Shown here: positions 41,409-50,427 of the stretch, in pieces
How the letters are laid out: each line of letters opens with the position of its first letter
How positions within the stretch are numbered: position 1 is the stretch's first letter
Source of the DNA: G965276675 sp965276675
GTDB taxonomy: Bacteria > Acidobacteriota > Terriglobia > Terriglobales > Acidobacteriaceae
Length of the DNA stretch: 64,000 bases
Direction of reading: 5' to 3'
NCBI GenBank assembly: GCA_965276675.1
Contig: OZ255624.1
Coordinates: forward strand, 3,720,001-3,784,000
Made by a program: the position numbers and the translations under genes
The notes under the pieces: generated by a model
The model's input: only the letters and a program-made list of their open reading frames with translations
Database searches by the model: none
Told to the model about the DNA's origin: nothing

Positions 41409-42128
41409 ATGACTAAAGGAATTAAGCTCAAAAGTCTGACAACTTCGCGCGTCTTTGGCGGCCAGCCGGGCGTCCAACAGACGACTATGCTTGCCGCCTC
41501 ACTCACGCTCGCCGGACATCCGCAGGCCGAGAATCTCCGCATCGCACACGGGCTGAAGCGCGGCGACAGTCTGCTGCTCGATCAGTTGATCGTGGAGTAT
41601 CAGCACCGGCTGCTCCGTTACCTGCTCTACCTGACCAGCAATCGTGAGATGGCTGAGGATCTCTTTCAGGAGACCTGGATCCGCGTGCTGCAGCGCGGCA
41701 GTCAATACAACGGAAATGCGCGGTTTGACACCTGGCTGTTTACGATTGCGCGCAATCTGGTGATCGATCTGCGGCGGAAACGCACGATGGCCAGCCTGGA
41801 AGAGATGTGCGACGGTGGCGATGATGAGCGGCCATTCGAGGTAGCAGCCAACGACCCCACTCCTTTCGAGGTGTACCAGCTGCGCGAAAATACGGAGCGG
41901 GTGGCCGAGGCACTGCTGTCGCTCGAGCCTCTGCCGCGCGAGGTGCTGGTGCTGCGCTTTCACGACGAGCTCTCGCTGGAAGAGATCGCGGTGGTGACGC
42001 GTGCGCCGCTGTCGACGGTGAAGTCGCGACTTTATCGCGGCTTGGCTGCGCTAAAGCCGCGCATCCTTGCTTCGGAAAAGACGGCTTTAGAACAGACTGC
42101 TGCGGAAGTCGCGAGGGCAGGCGCATGA
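41409..42128 (+). CDS. ECF RNA polymerase sigma factor
   Basis: 239 residues. Region 2: LLDQLIVEYQHRLLRYLLYLTSN, EMAEDLFQETWIRVLQRGSQYNG, DTWLFTIARNLVIDLRRKR. Region 4: LSLEPLPREVLVLRFHDELSLEEIAVVTRA and LSTVKSRLYRGLAALKP. The N-terminus before residue 45 is variable; a later start cannot be excluded. Overlaps the next gene by 4 bp, a typical sigma/anti-sigma arrangement. Confidence 0.9.
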   Translation: MTKGIKLKSLTTSRVFGGQPGVQQTTMLAASLTLAGHPQAENLRIAHGLKRGDSLLLDQLIVEYQHRLLRYLLYLTSNREMAEDLFQETWIRVLQRGSQYNGNARFDTWLFTIARNLVIDLRRKRTMASLEEMCDGGDDERPFEVAANDPTPFEVYQLRENTERVAEALLSLEPLPREVLVLRFHDELSLEEIAVVTRAPLSTVKSRLYRGLAALKPRILASEKTALEQTAAEVARAGA

Positions 42129-42502
42129 ATCAGCACGCCGCTCATAATGGAGGTGAACACCAGGAGCTGCTCAGCGCCCTGGCAGGACACCATGCGCAGG
42201 CAGGGCTTGCCGTGGGAGAGCGCACCCGCCGCGCGGTGCGCAACTTTACTCTCGATCGCGAAGAGCGGCGGGAGACGACACGGCGTAACTTCGGTTTGGC
42301 TGCCTTTGCGGGACTTGGCCTGCTTATGCTGCTCGCCCCAGCCCTCTGGAGCAGTGTGGACGACTTCTTTGGGGGCGAGCACTTCGCCGATCTGCACACC
42401 CAGGTCACGCTGCTTCTCCTGGTGCTCTTCATGGCTGTGTTGGCTGCGCTTCTTGCAGGCTGGCATACGCAAAACGCTGAATCCCGGGAACGCGATCTCT
42501 GA
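42125..42502 (+). CDS. Small membrane protein, possible anti-sigma factor
   Basis: 125 residues, ATG overlapping the sigma stop (ATGA). Charged N-terminal helices (about 1-50) then two membrane segments at about 58-75 (LAAFAGLGLLMLLAPAL) and 89-112 (VTLLLLVLFMAVLAALLAGW). No zinc motif is visible. Position directly after an ECF sigma gene suggests it controls that sigma; this is inference. Confidence 0.65.
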   Translation: MNQHAAHNGGEHQELLSALAGHHAQAGLAVGERTRRAVRNFTLDREERRETTRRNFGLAAFAGLGLLMLLAPALWSSVDDFFGGEHFADLHTQVTLLLLVLFMAVLAALLAGWHTQNAESRERDL

Positions 42503-42577
42503 ATTGCGATCTTTGGCGCGAGGCTCCTCTGCCAGAGAAACTTTTCCCTCCCGCTCTAGCGTCTCTGACACAGCATT

Positions 42578-43126
42578 ATGACGCATCAATCTCGAACGCG
42601 CGATGAAGCCCACAAATTCTCGGTGAGCGAAGAATTCAAACTGATTCCGCAGTGGTCCATTGCGCTCTCGGCACTGGCTTTCGTAGGCATGCAGTATCTC
42701 TACTGGGTGGTGCTGCCCCCCCACCGGCATCACCCGGGGCCGCCATTGGGCCTGCGGTTTTACTTTGCACTCTCCTGGAGCGCCCTGGCCGCACTGTATG
42801 TCCTAATGGTTGGCTATGTGAGCCGGGATGCGCCCCGGCGCAACATGAGTATGCGCTTCTGGATTATGGTGTGCCTGGTGATGCCTGGAGGCGTGGGGGC
42901 TGTGCTGTATTTTCTGTTGCGTCAACCGACTGTTTCGATCTGCCCGGCGTGTGCCACCCCCGTCTTAAGCGAATATCACTTCTGCCCGCAGTGCGCGTGC
43001 CAGATCTCGGCGGCGTGCGGCAACTGCTACCGCGGGGTACGGGTTACAGACCTGTTCTGCGTCCACTGCGGGCATGATCTGGCCACGGATAATACCCCGG
43101 CCCGGCTGCGGGCGCTACACTCCTGA
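42578..43126 (+). CDS. Zinc-ribbon membrane protein
   Basis: 182 residues with three membrane segments (about 28-47, 62-82 and 97-116) and a C-terminal double zinc ribbon: CPACATPVLSEYHFCPQC then CGNCYRGVRVTDLFCVHCG. Same direction as the ECF module, 75 bp downstream, with a GGTGAGCG-like region at the start. Function unknown; in Acidobacteriota such proteins often travel with ECF sigma genes. Confidence 0.72.
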   Translation: MTHQSRTRDEAHKFSVSEEFKLIPQWSIALSALAFVGMQYLYWVVLPPHRHHPGPPLGLRFYFALSWSALAALYVLMVGYVSRDAPRRNMSMRFWIMVCLVMPGGVGAVLYFLLRQPTVSICPACATPVLSEYHFCPQCACQISAACGNCYRGVRVTDLFCVHCGHDLATDNTPARLRALHS

Positions 43127-43203
43127 AAGCTAGGGATCAGGGAATAGGGATACTGGCGCGCACGTTGACCGCTCTTTCCGGCGCTTCCTATACTTAGTTA
43201 CCC

Positions 43204-44055
43204 ATGGCGATTACGGCTCTTATCATCGACGACGAACAACTGGCGCGCGACGAGCTGAAGTATCTGCTGGAATCGGCCGGCGATGTAGAAGTGCTGGGGC
43301 AGGGCCGGAACGGAATCGAGGCCGTGACCCTGATCCGCTCGCTGGAGCCGGACGTTGTTTTCCTGGATGTGCAGATGCCGGGGCTGGATGGTTTCGCAGT
43401 CATAAAGAAGCTACTGGATGCCGGCGACCCGGAGCCGATGCCACAGATTGTTTTTGCTACGGCCTTTGACCAGTATGCTGTCCGCGCCTTTGACGTGAAT
43501 GCGATCGACTACTTGTTGAAGCCCTTTGACCGCGCGCGTGTGCTGCAGGCGCTGCAGCGCGTTCGTTTGCGGCTGCATGAGACGGCCGAGGCCCCGGAGC
43601 CCAATGCTGCCGGGGGTTTGAACCCGGTTCTGCGCCGAGATTCGCGCCCCGACGCGCGATTAGACGCGCTAATTCGGCTAATGGAGCAGCAACAGCAAGG
43701 CACCACCCCGCGCGGACCGAGCAGCAAGATTGTGCTGCAGGCCGGGAGCCGTCTACTATTGGCCGACCAGAAGGACATCTGCTTTGCCGCCATCGATGAA
43801 GGAGTGATCTCGGTGGTGACGCCAACGATCGATGGACAGTCGAAGTGCCGTACGCTCGAAGAGTTGCTAGAGCTGCTGGACCCGGCGATGTTCTGGCGGC
43901 CCCACCGGTCGTTTGTGGTGAATATCAACCACATCAAAGAAGTGGTGCCGTGGTTTAAGTCCAGCTACCAGCTGCGCATGAGCGACAAGAAGGCGACGGA
44001 GATCCCGGTAAGCCGTGCCCAAACACGGCGCCTGCGTGAGCTGTTCAAGCTTTAG
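43204..44055 (+). CDS. LytTR-family response regulator
   Basis: 283 residues. Receiver domain (1-120) with IIDDEQLARDEL, phospho-acceptor Asp in VVFLDVQMPGLDGF and Lys in YLLKPFD. A linker (125-165) leads to a LytTR DNA-binding domain with QKDICFAAIDEGVISV, FWRPHRSFVVNINHIKEV and IPVSRAQTRRLRELF. No histidine kinase is adjacent in the same operon. Confidence 0.93.
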   Translation: MAITALIIDDEQLARDELKYLLESAGDVEVLGQGRNGIEAVTLIRSLEPDVVFLDVQMPGLDGFAVIKKLLDAGDPEPMPQIVFATAFDQYAVRAFDVNAIDYLLKPFDRARVLQALQRVRLRLHETAEAPEPNAAGGLNPVLRRDSRPDARLDALIRLMEQQQQGTTPRGPSSKIVLQAGSRLLLADQKDICFAAIDEGVISVVTPTIDGQSKCRTLEELLELLDPAMFWRPHRSFVVNINHIKEVVPWFKSSYQLRMSDKKATEIPVSRAQTRRLRELFKL

Positions 44056-44060
44056 GAGCA

Positions 44061-44275
44061 GCCGCTAGCTCCTAGCCTCTAGTTTTTTTGGCTGGTGGCC
44101 CTTGTGCAACTTCTCTCCAATGTCTTTTTGGCTAAAATCCTCCCCATTAAATACTGGGTGGCCTCGGGCTCAATGAGGAACAGCAGATCCCTCCGCTGTG
44201 TTGACGCCTTCGACGCAACTCCGGTCGGGATGACAGCTTGTAGAGGTTAACGCCTACAAGCTAGGAGCTAGCGGC
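44061..44275. repeat. MITE-like intergenic element with 16-bp inverted ends
   Basis: GCCGCTAGCTCCTAGC (44061-44076) and GCTAGGAGCTAGCGGC (44260-44275) are perfect inverted repeats. Between them 44181-44233 carries the conserved core (CAGATCCCTCC..., then ACTCCGGTCGGGATGACAG) also found at 46889-46941 and 60261-60318. A nested AGCTTGTAG/CTACAAGCT hairpin is at 44235-44262. No coding capacity. Confidence 0.6.
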
Positions 44276-44323
44276 CAACCTCTACACCTGAGCGGCTGAA
44301 AGCCGCTCAGGTGTAGAGGTTGG
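44275..44323 (-). terminator. Perfect 23-bp hairpin overlapping the crp-like stop codon
   Basis: The last 17 bp of the Crp/Fnr-like gene and adjoining bases (44301-44323) are repeated in perfect inverted orientation at 44275-44297 with a 3-nt GAA loop. The stop codon (44307-44309) lies inside the stem. No T tract follows on either strand, so it may terminate poorly or act as an mRNA 3'-end stabiliser. Confidence 0.6.
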
Positions 44324-45014
44324 CGAGCAGGCGGCGGACGACGCCGTAGCACTCACAGGCGGCGGTCTCCAGGCACTCCCGATCAAGGATGTGGACGCGA
44401 CCGCGGTTGTACTCGATGAAGCCGCTTCGCTGCAGGGTTCCGGCGGCGATCGCGACCGTGGTCCGGCGAGCGCCCAGCATGTCGGCGAGGGACTCCTGCG
44501 TAATATTGATCATATGGGACTGCACCCGGTCCTGAACCATGAGCAGCCAGCGCGCGAGCCGTTCCTCGGCCTCATGCAGCCGGTTACAGGTGGCGAGTTG
44601 CTCCAGCATAAGGCTCTGCTCCTGAATGAATTTCAGCACTGCAGTGCGGAGCGGCTCGGACCTGAAGAACTCCTGCCGAAGTTCCTCAAACGGGGTCCTG
44701 AGTGCCGTGCCCTCCACCTGGATAAAGCACCGGCTGGGGACACTTGCCGGGCCGAGCAGGTGCAGACTTCCGGAGAATCCCTCCCGCCCGATAAGGCCGA
44801 CCTCAGCGCTGCTACCCCCGGCTGTATAGGACACGACAGAAGCGACGCCCGAGGTCATGAAGTAGGCGTGTTTCGGAATTTCGTTTGGTTCATAGAGGAC
44901 GGTTTGTTTGGGTAGCGCAATCGCCTCCATGCGCGACATGAGACCATTTCGAAGAGAGCTGGGGAGCGACCCGAGCAGAAAGTTCGACGTCTGACTAGGA
45001 GTAGCGGAAGACAC
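44307..45014 (-). CDS. Crp/Fnr-family transcription regulator
   Basis: 235 residues, GTG start at 45014 with AAGGA 9-10 bp upstream. N-terminal cyclic-nucleotide-binding-like barrel (TVLYEPNEIPKHAYFMTSGVASVVS, VGLIGREGFSG), dimerisation helix, and a Crp-type winged helix (ITQESLADMLGARRTTVAIAAGTL, GFIEYNRGRVHIL). The cAMP-contacting residues of true CRP are not conserved. The 213-bp divergent spacer to the next gene holds its promoter. Confidence 0.88.
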   Translation of the reverse strand: MSSATPSQTSNFLLGSLPSSLRNGLMSRMEAIALPKQTVLYEPNEIPKHAYFMTSGVASVVSYTAGGSSAEVGLIGREGFSGSLHLLGPASVPSRCFIQVEGTALRTPFEELRQEFFRSEPLRTAVLKFIQEQSLMLEQLATCNRLHEAEERLARWLLMVQDRVQSHMINITQESLADMLGARRTTVAIAAGTLQRSGFIEYNRGRVHILDRECLETAACECYGVVRRLLANLYT

Positions 45015-45227
45015 GTGGTCCGTCCTTTGCGACAGTTAGCAAAGGACAAGCTCTCCAGTGCGGGAGCGGGGAACGTTGCCGTCTCTGAAGAGAGCGAGAG
45101 TAGAGTGATCAGCCCTACTTAACGGTATGCAGTCTAAATCATCGGGTCTGTCCGGTATCGGGCAGAGAGATCTCGACGAAGCGCTTACTGTCTAAGTATA
45201 CGTCTTTGACACTCATGGGGTTGAACG

Positions 45228-45704
45228 GTGTCCGTTCAGCATCGAATTCTTTGTTGTGGTAGCGATAAACGGCTGCTCGAGACCAGGGAATGGATTCTTG
45301 AGAAGCACTTCGAGGTGATACCGGTAGACGGTCCCATTGCGACAGCCGCACTTCCGGATGGCCAGACGTTCGATCTTGTTGTGCTCTGCTACTCACTTTC
45401 GGGCAAAGCGTATGACGACGTGGTTGAGATCGCGCGCCGGCGGTGGCCCGGAGCGAAGATCCTGACACTCTGGACCGGTATCGCTGAGCCGCAACGGCCG
45501 GTTGCGGATGATTCATTCGACGCCTTCTTTGGTCCGCAGGCTTTTTTGTCCAAGATCAACGAGATGCTTGGTTTACGAACCGAGGCCCACGGTCGGCCGA
45601 CTCCATTACCGTCACGCATGGCCAGTCAATACCTCCTGACTTCGACGCCCTCTTTCCGCATCTACTTCAAAATGAGGGGTGACCTGCAGCCGATTGCATA
45701 CTAG
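45228..45704 (+). CDS. Pseudo-receiver protein
   Basis: 158 residues from GTG 45228. Receiver-like layout (ILCCGSDKRLLETREWILE, FDLVVLCYSLSGKAYDD, AKILTLWTGIAE) but the acceptor-Asp position reads VVLCYS, so it is unlikely to be phosphorylated. Such stand-alone proteins are frequent in Acidobacteriota. It precedes the broken PAS histidine kinase by 25 bp. The last 30 residues have no resemblance to a receiver. Confidence 0.65.
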   Translation: MSVQHRILCCGSDKRLLETREWILEKHFEVIPVDGPIATAALPDGQTFDLVVLCYSLSGKAYDDVVEIARRRWPGAKILTLWTGIAEPQRPVADDSFDAFFGPQAFLSKINEMLGLRTEAHGRPTPLPSRMASQYLLTSTPSFRIYFKMRGDLQPIAY

Positions 45705-45729
45705 TTCTCCCTTCTCTTGGAGGGTTCCC

Positions 45730-46858
45730 GTGGTTCCGCTGAGTCAAAAGTCTGTGGACGGCAGTGAAGACCGCCTTTGGACTATCGTGCAGCAGACTCC
45801 CGCGGCGATGGCCGTCACTGACCTTCAAGGCCAAATTCTGGAGGCCAACGCTGCGTTCTGCCGGATTCTCAACCGGACGCCGGAAGAGGCGAAGCGCGAG
45901 AGCATCCAGTCGCTCACCCACCCGGAAGACCTCCCACGCAATCAAGCCGAGCTGAATAAACTGGCTTCGGGCAAGAGCTCGTGTTTCGTAATTGAAAAGC
46001 GCTACCTTCGCCCGGATGGGAGCGAGGTCTGGGTGCGGAACTCTTGTTCTGCGTTGCACGACGGCGACGGTCGCCCAGTCCAGTTGGTCGTCGTGTCTGA
46101 GGACATCGCAGAGTGGCGCAAGGCTGAGGAAGCCCTGCGGGAGAGCCAGAGACTAGCAGCTGTCGGCCGCCTGGCGACGTCCATTGCGCATGAGATCAAT
46201 AATCCGCTTGAGGTCATCACAAACCTGCTTTTTCTGATCCAAGAGGCGGAGAGCCCGAAGGAGATCCAGCGTTTCGCCGAGATGGCCCAGGAAGAGCTCG
46301 GGCGGGTGACGCGCATTGTGGTGCAGAGGCTCGGGTTCCATAAGGAACAGCCCTCACCGACGGCTACGGATATGGCTGCGCTCACGGATTCGATCTTGTT
46401 GTTGTATCAGGGCAAGCTGGCGCAGGCCGGGGTTCGCCTCCGCCTCCAAAAACAAGATTCACCCACCCTGGTTTGCTTTCCCGGCGAGATACGGCAGATG
46501 CTGGTGAACCTGATCGGCAACGCCGTCGACGCGATGGCTGGCGGGGGGAAGGCTCCGCATACAGGTGGGCCCGGCTATGGACTGGCGAAGCAGGCGCGCG
46601 GGGGTACGCATCACCGTAGCCGACACGGGCCACGGCATGACGCCCGAGACGCTGAAGCGCATCCACGAACCTTTTTTTACCACCAAAGGAGCCAAGGGCA
46701 CTGGGCTTGGGTTGTGGGTGACGGCGGGAATTCTCCGTAAGCATCAGGGCCGCATGAGCGTTCGCAGCTGCCAGCGGCCAGGCGCAAGCGGCACGGTTTT
46801 CAGCCTTATCTTCCCTCATCCTGGAGCCGCGGATTCTGCTGTTCCAGACGCTGCTTAG
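45730..46858 (+). pseudogene. PAS-domain sensor histidine kinase split by a frameshift in a G6 tract
   Basis: GTG 45730 has GGAGGG 6 bp upstream. PAS domain (TIVQQTPAAMAVTDLQGQIL), PAC region, HisKA with phospho-His in ATSIAHEINNPLEVI and N box QMLVNLIGNAVDAM are in one frame to about 46548. ATP-binding boxes G1 ITVADTGHGM and G2 TTKGAKGTGLGLWV continue in another frame. Removing one G from GGGGGG (46543-46548) restores a continuous kinase reading through AGGGRLRIQV. A real frameshift, slippage or a sequencing error are all possible. Confidence 0.85.
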
Positions 46859-47200
46859 ACCGGTTTTCTGGTTGGTGTGGAGAGGAAAGCAGATCCCTCC
46901 GCTTCGTTCTCACTGTGCGAGAACTCCGGTCGGGATGACAGTATTTGTAGTTCTCGCTCCTGCGAAACGCAGGTTGGAATGACAGGGTGTGTGGACGGGT
47001 GGTGTGGTATCCCACCCTCCGCTTCGGCGCACCTCAGGTCAGGATGGGGCACCCTGCTTTCGTGGAAAATGCAGGTTCCTTCGGCTCCGCTCAGGGCAGG
47101 CTCTTCGACTTGCTTTCCACCCCAACGGGCAAAGACCGCCCGCGGGACCCCGGTGCGCTCGCTCAGGATGATAGTAGTTGCTAGAAGCTAGAGGCTGCTT
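46859..47200. repeat. Intergenic repeat mosaic
   Basis: No gene. 46889-46941 matches the core of the MITE-like element at 44.2 kb (CAGATCCCTCCGCT..., ACTCCGGTCGGGATGACAG). 47071-47110 matches 51401-51440 (GCAGGT-CC-TTCGGCT, CTCAGG-CAGGCT-TTCGAC). The end at 47177-47192 (GCTAGAAGCTAGAGGC) resembles the 16-bp inverted terminus. Confidence 0.6.
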
Positions 47201-48010
47201 TTAGTCGTAGCGCTCGAAGATGATCTGCTTGCGTTGCCAGCCTAGGGATTTCAGGCGCTCGCGATTGGCGGCGACCATCTCGTTGAGGCCGCAGATGTAG
47301 GCGTGCATGGCGAAATGCGCGGGGGCTTCGGCGGCGGGAGCTGGGGCTTCGGGTGAGAAGGAGGGGTGGGCGCGGACAATTGCTTCAACGTGCTCCTGCA
47401 CGTAGCCGCGGGGGCCAGCCCAGCTTTCGTCTGGGCGGCTGAGCGTGGCGATGTAGCGGAAGTTCGGGTGGCGGGCGGCGATGCGCTCGAAGTAGTCGGC
47501 ATAATAGAGCTCAGAGGGGTGGCGGGTGCCATAGACCAGCGTGATGACTTTGCCGCCGGTGCGGTCGGGCTGGGGTTCTTCGGGCTGGGATTCCTCGGGC
47601 CGGTCTTCTGGGAAGAGCTGTTCAACGAAGCCGCGCATCGGCGCGATGCCGGTACCGGTGGCGATCAGGATAGCGTCGGTGAGCGGGTGGCGAAGCAGGA
47701 ACATGCCGTGCGGTCCGTGGAAGGGCACGGTCTGGCCGGGCTCGAGGTCGCAGAGCAGGTTGGAGAAGAAGCCGTTTTCGACGCGGTTGAGGCAGAGGTC
47801 GAAAGACCGGCCGCGGGGAGCAGAGGCGATGGAGTAGGCGCGGGTTTGGGATTTGCCCCGGCTATCTGTAACTACGGTTGAGATAAACTGCCCGGCCTCG
47901 AAGGGAAAGGCTTCGAGGCCGTCGACCGAGAACTCCAGGTGATAGCACTGGGTGCGTTCCGAGAGCAGGAGCTTGCGTTCGAGGCGGGCTGTGTGGAGGA
48001 GACGTTCCAT
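47201..48010 (-). CDS. Ferredoxin-NADP+ reductase-like flavoprotein
   Basis: 269 residues from ATG 48010. FAD domain with TRAYSIASAPRGRSFDLCL (the RxYS flavin motif) and NGFFSNLL, then the NAD(P) domain with LIATGTGIAPMRGFV, VYGTRHPSELYY and the C-terminal CGLNEMV and aromatic-acid end IIFERYD. An insertion rich in Pro/Glu lies near 135-150. It moves electrons between NAD(P)H and a ferredoxin or flavodoxin; the partner is not in the window. Confidence 0.85.
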   Translation of the reverse strand: MERLLHTARLERKLLLSERTQCYHLEFSVDGLEAFPFEAGQFISTVVTDSRGKSQTRAYSIASAPRGRSFDLCLNRVENGFFSNLLCDLEPGQTVPFHGPHGMFLLRHPLTDAILIATGTGIAPMRGFVEQLFPEDRPEESQPEEPQPDRTGGKVITLVYGTRHPSELYYADYFERIAARHPNFRYIATLSRPDESWAGPRGYVQEHVEAIVRAHPSFSPEAPAPAAEAPAHFAMHAYICGLNEMVAANRERLKSLGWQRKQIIFERYD

Positions 48011-48049
48011 CAAGGGTTAGGCTTTCCGGGGGCTTTCGGGCTAGATCAT

Positions 48050-49933
48050 TTACTCTACCGTGACCGACTTGGCGAGGTTGCGGGGCTGGTCGACGTCGCA
48101 GCCGCGCCGCACCGCGATGTGGTAGGCGAGCAGTTGTAATGGCACGACTTCCAGGATGGGCAGGAGGAGTTCGGGGGCGGTTGGGATGTGGATGACGTGG
48201 TCGACGAGCTGGCGTATAGAGTCGTCGCCCTCGCTGGCGATGGCGATCACCTGGCCGGAGCGCGCGGTGACCTCTTGTATGTTAGACAGCGTCTTCTCGT
48301 AGCGGAGGACGGAGTCGGGATTGGCTGTGTCTTTGGTGGCGATGACGACGACGGGCAGGGTCTCGTCGATGAGGGCGTTGGGACCATGCTTCATCTCGCC
48401 GGCCGGGTAGCCCTCGGCGTGGATGTAGGAGATCTCCTTGAGCTTGAGCGCGCCTTCGAGCGCGATGGGGTAGTGAATGCCGCGACCGAGAAAGAGGAAG
48501 TCGCGCGCAGTGGAGTAGGGCTTGGCCAGCGCCTCGCATTTGCCGTCGCGGGCACGGAGGATCTCTTCGATCTTTCCGGGAATGCGGCTGAGCTCGTCGA
48601 CCAGCGCGATGCTTTGCTCGCCGCTGATGGTGCCGCGGGTCTGGGCCATGTGCATGGCGAAGAGAAAGAGCGCGGTGAGCTGGGCGGTGAAGGCCTTGGT
48701 GGAGGCGACACCGATCTCCGGGCCAGCGTGGGTGTAGATGGTGCCGTCCGCCTCGCGAGCGACGGCCGCGCCGACGACGTTGCAGATGGCGATGGTCTTC
48801 GATCCCTTGAGAATCATCTCGCGCTGGGCAGCGAGGGTGTCGGCGGTCTCACCGGATTGGGTGATGAGCATGCCGAGGGCTTTTGGGTCGGCGATGGGAT
48901 CGCGGTAGCGGTATTCGCTGGCGTAGTCAACATCGACCGGCATGCGCGCGAGGCGCTCGATCATGTACTTGCCAGCGAGGGCGGCGTGCCAGCTGGTGCC
49001 GCAGGCGGCGATGTTGATTTTGGAGGCGGCGCGGAATTCCGCTTCGCTGATCTTCATCTCGCCGAGGAAGACTTTGCCGGTTTCGAGCGAGATGCGGCCG
49101 AGGGTAGTGTCCCGGACGGAGCGCGGCTGCTCGAAGATCTCCTTGAGCATGAAATGCTTGTAGCCGCCCTTCTCCGCCTGGATGGGGTCCCACTGGATGC
49201 GGGTGATGGGGCGCTCGACCGGGTTGCCGTGAAAATCGGTGAGGGTGACGCCAGCCGGGGTGAGAATGGCGACGTCGCCGTCATTCAGAAAGTAAAGATT
49301 CCGGGTGTGGTGGAGGATGCCGGGGACGTCAGAGGCGACGAAGTACTCGCCCTCGCCGAGGCCAATGACGGTGGGCGGTCCCATGCGCGCGGCGACGATC
49401 TTGTCCGGCTCATCGGCGGAGATGACGCTGATGGCGAAGGCGCCGGTGAGGCGGCGGGCGGTGCGGCGGACGGCGTCTTCTAGGGGGAGCGTTTTACCAG
49501 AGTCGGCAGCGGATTTTATCTCCTGCTCGATGAGGTGCGCGATGACTTCTGTATCTGTCTCGGTGACGAATACGTGGCCCTCGGCGATCAGCTCCGCTTT
49601 GAGGGCGAGGTAGTTCTCGACGATGCCGTTGTGCACGACGACGATGCGGCCGGTGCAGTCGCGGTGAGGGTGGGCGTTCTCTTCCGTGGGGCGGCCGTGA
49701 GTGGCCCAGCGGGTGTGGCCGATGCCATAGGTGCCGTGGATGGGGTGCTCGCGGATCGCTTCTTCGAGGTTGCGGAGTTTGCCGGGGGCGCGGCGAAGTT
49801 CCAGGCCGGCGCCATTGCCGCCCACTGCGATGCCGGCAGAGTCATAGCCGCGGTATTCAAGACGGCGCAGACCTTCAAGAATGACAGGGACAACTTCTTT
49901 CCGTTTACCGACGTAGCCGACGATCCCGCACAT
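48050..49933 (-). CDS. glmS: Glutamine-fructose-6-phosphate aminotransferase
   Basis: Makes glucosamine-6-phosphate for peptidoglycan and LPS. 627 residues: class II glutamine amidotransferase domain starting MCGIVGYVGKRK with Cys2 nucleophile, GIGHTRWATHG and NGIVENY; then two SIS domains with CGTSWHAALAGKYMIE, SQSGET-like ITQSGETADTL and the conserved C-terminal DQPRNLAKSVTVE. A glmS ribozyme is not seen upstream. Confidence 0.97.
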   Translation of the reverse strand: MCGIVGYVGKRKEVVPVILEGLRRLEYRGYDSAGIAVGGNGAGLELRRAPGKLRNLEEAIREHPIHGTYGIGHTRWATHGRPTEENAHPHRDCTGRIVVVHNGIVENYLALKAELIAEGHVFVTETDTEVIAHLIEQEIKSAADSGKTLPLEDAVRRTARRLTGAFAISVISADEPDKIVAARMGPPTVIGLGEGEYFVASDVPGILHHTRNLYFLNDGDVAILTPAGVTLTDFHGNPVERPITRIQWDPIQAEKGGYKHFMLKEIFEQPRSVRDTTLGRISLETGKVFLGEMKISEAEFRAASKINIAACGTSWHAALAGKYMIERLARMPVDVDYASEYRYRDPIADPKALGMLITQSGETADTLAAQREMILKGSKTIAICNVVGAAVAREADGTIYTHAGPEIGVASTKAFTAQLTALFLFAMHMAQTRGTISGEQSIALVDELSRIPGKIEEILRARDGKCEALAKPYSTARDFLFLGRGIHYPIALEGALKLKEISYIHAEGYPAGEMKHGPNALIDETLPVVVIATKDTANPDSVLRYEKTLSNIQEVTARSGQVIAIASEGDDSIRQLVDHVIHIPTAPELLLPILEVVPLQLLAYHIAVRRGCDVDQPRNLAKSVTVE

Positions 49934-50134
49934 GGCTTGATTGTAGCGGGCATACGGGGTGTGACGAAGTTAAATGGAGTTACGGAGGTGCGTAAGAGTG
50001 GGAGCAATTACCGCAGAGTACGCGAAGTACGCAAGGGCATATCGAAGGTTGCACCACAGAGAACACGGAGAAGGGCCAGCTCAACTTTTCTCAAAGTGCC
50101 GCTTCTAATCCCTGCTTCCTATTCTCCAGCTGCG

Positions 50135-50407
50135 TTACCGCGCTATCCTTGCTTCAAGATGAGAGACGCGGTCTGTGAGCTCAATGACTTTACCAGTGAG
50201 CAACTCCAGTCGCCCGTCGACCGCGCTGAAGCGGCCCTCCATCGCGTTAAAGCGGGCATCCATCGCGTTAAAACGTCCATCCATGCGGGACTCCAGGCTG
50301 TTGATTCGAGCGTCTAGCCTGCTAGCGTCTGAACGATTTATTAGGATGCCCACGAGCACCACAAGTGTAGGCAGACCAGCCGAGATAAACAGCTGCCAAT
50401 TGTTCAT
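50135..50407 (-). CDS. Small membrane-anchored coiled-coil protein
   Basis: 90 residues from ATG 50407 (or GTG 50410) with GAGGA upstream. One N-terminal membrane segment (LFISAGLPTLVVLVGIL), then 7-residue repeats of the type MDxRFNAM-xGRF (MDGRFNAMDARFNAMEGRF) forming a coiled coil to the end. Similar anchored coiled-coil proteins are widespread and of unknown function. 20 bp from purS. Confidence 0.72.
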   Translation of the reverse strand: MNNWQLFISAGLPTLVVLVGILINRSDASRLDARINSLESRMDGRFNAMDARFNAMEGRFSAVDGRLELLTGKVIELTDRVSHLEARIAR

Positions 50408-50427
50408 CACGTAATTCCTCGCAGACT

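Noticed and set aside
48188..49483. Long plus-strand frame of 431 codons opposite glmS
   Set aside because: Antisense shadow produced by codon bias of glmS; the Gly/Asp/Val-rich product has no domain features.
49934..50134. glmS ribozyme or other riboswitch upstream of glmS
   Set aside because: The conserved glmS ribozyme core was not found; the region is short and also serves convergent small genes on the far side.
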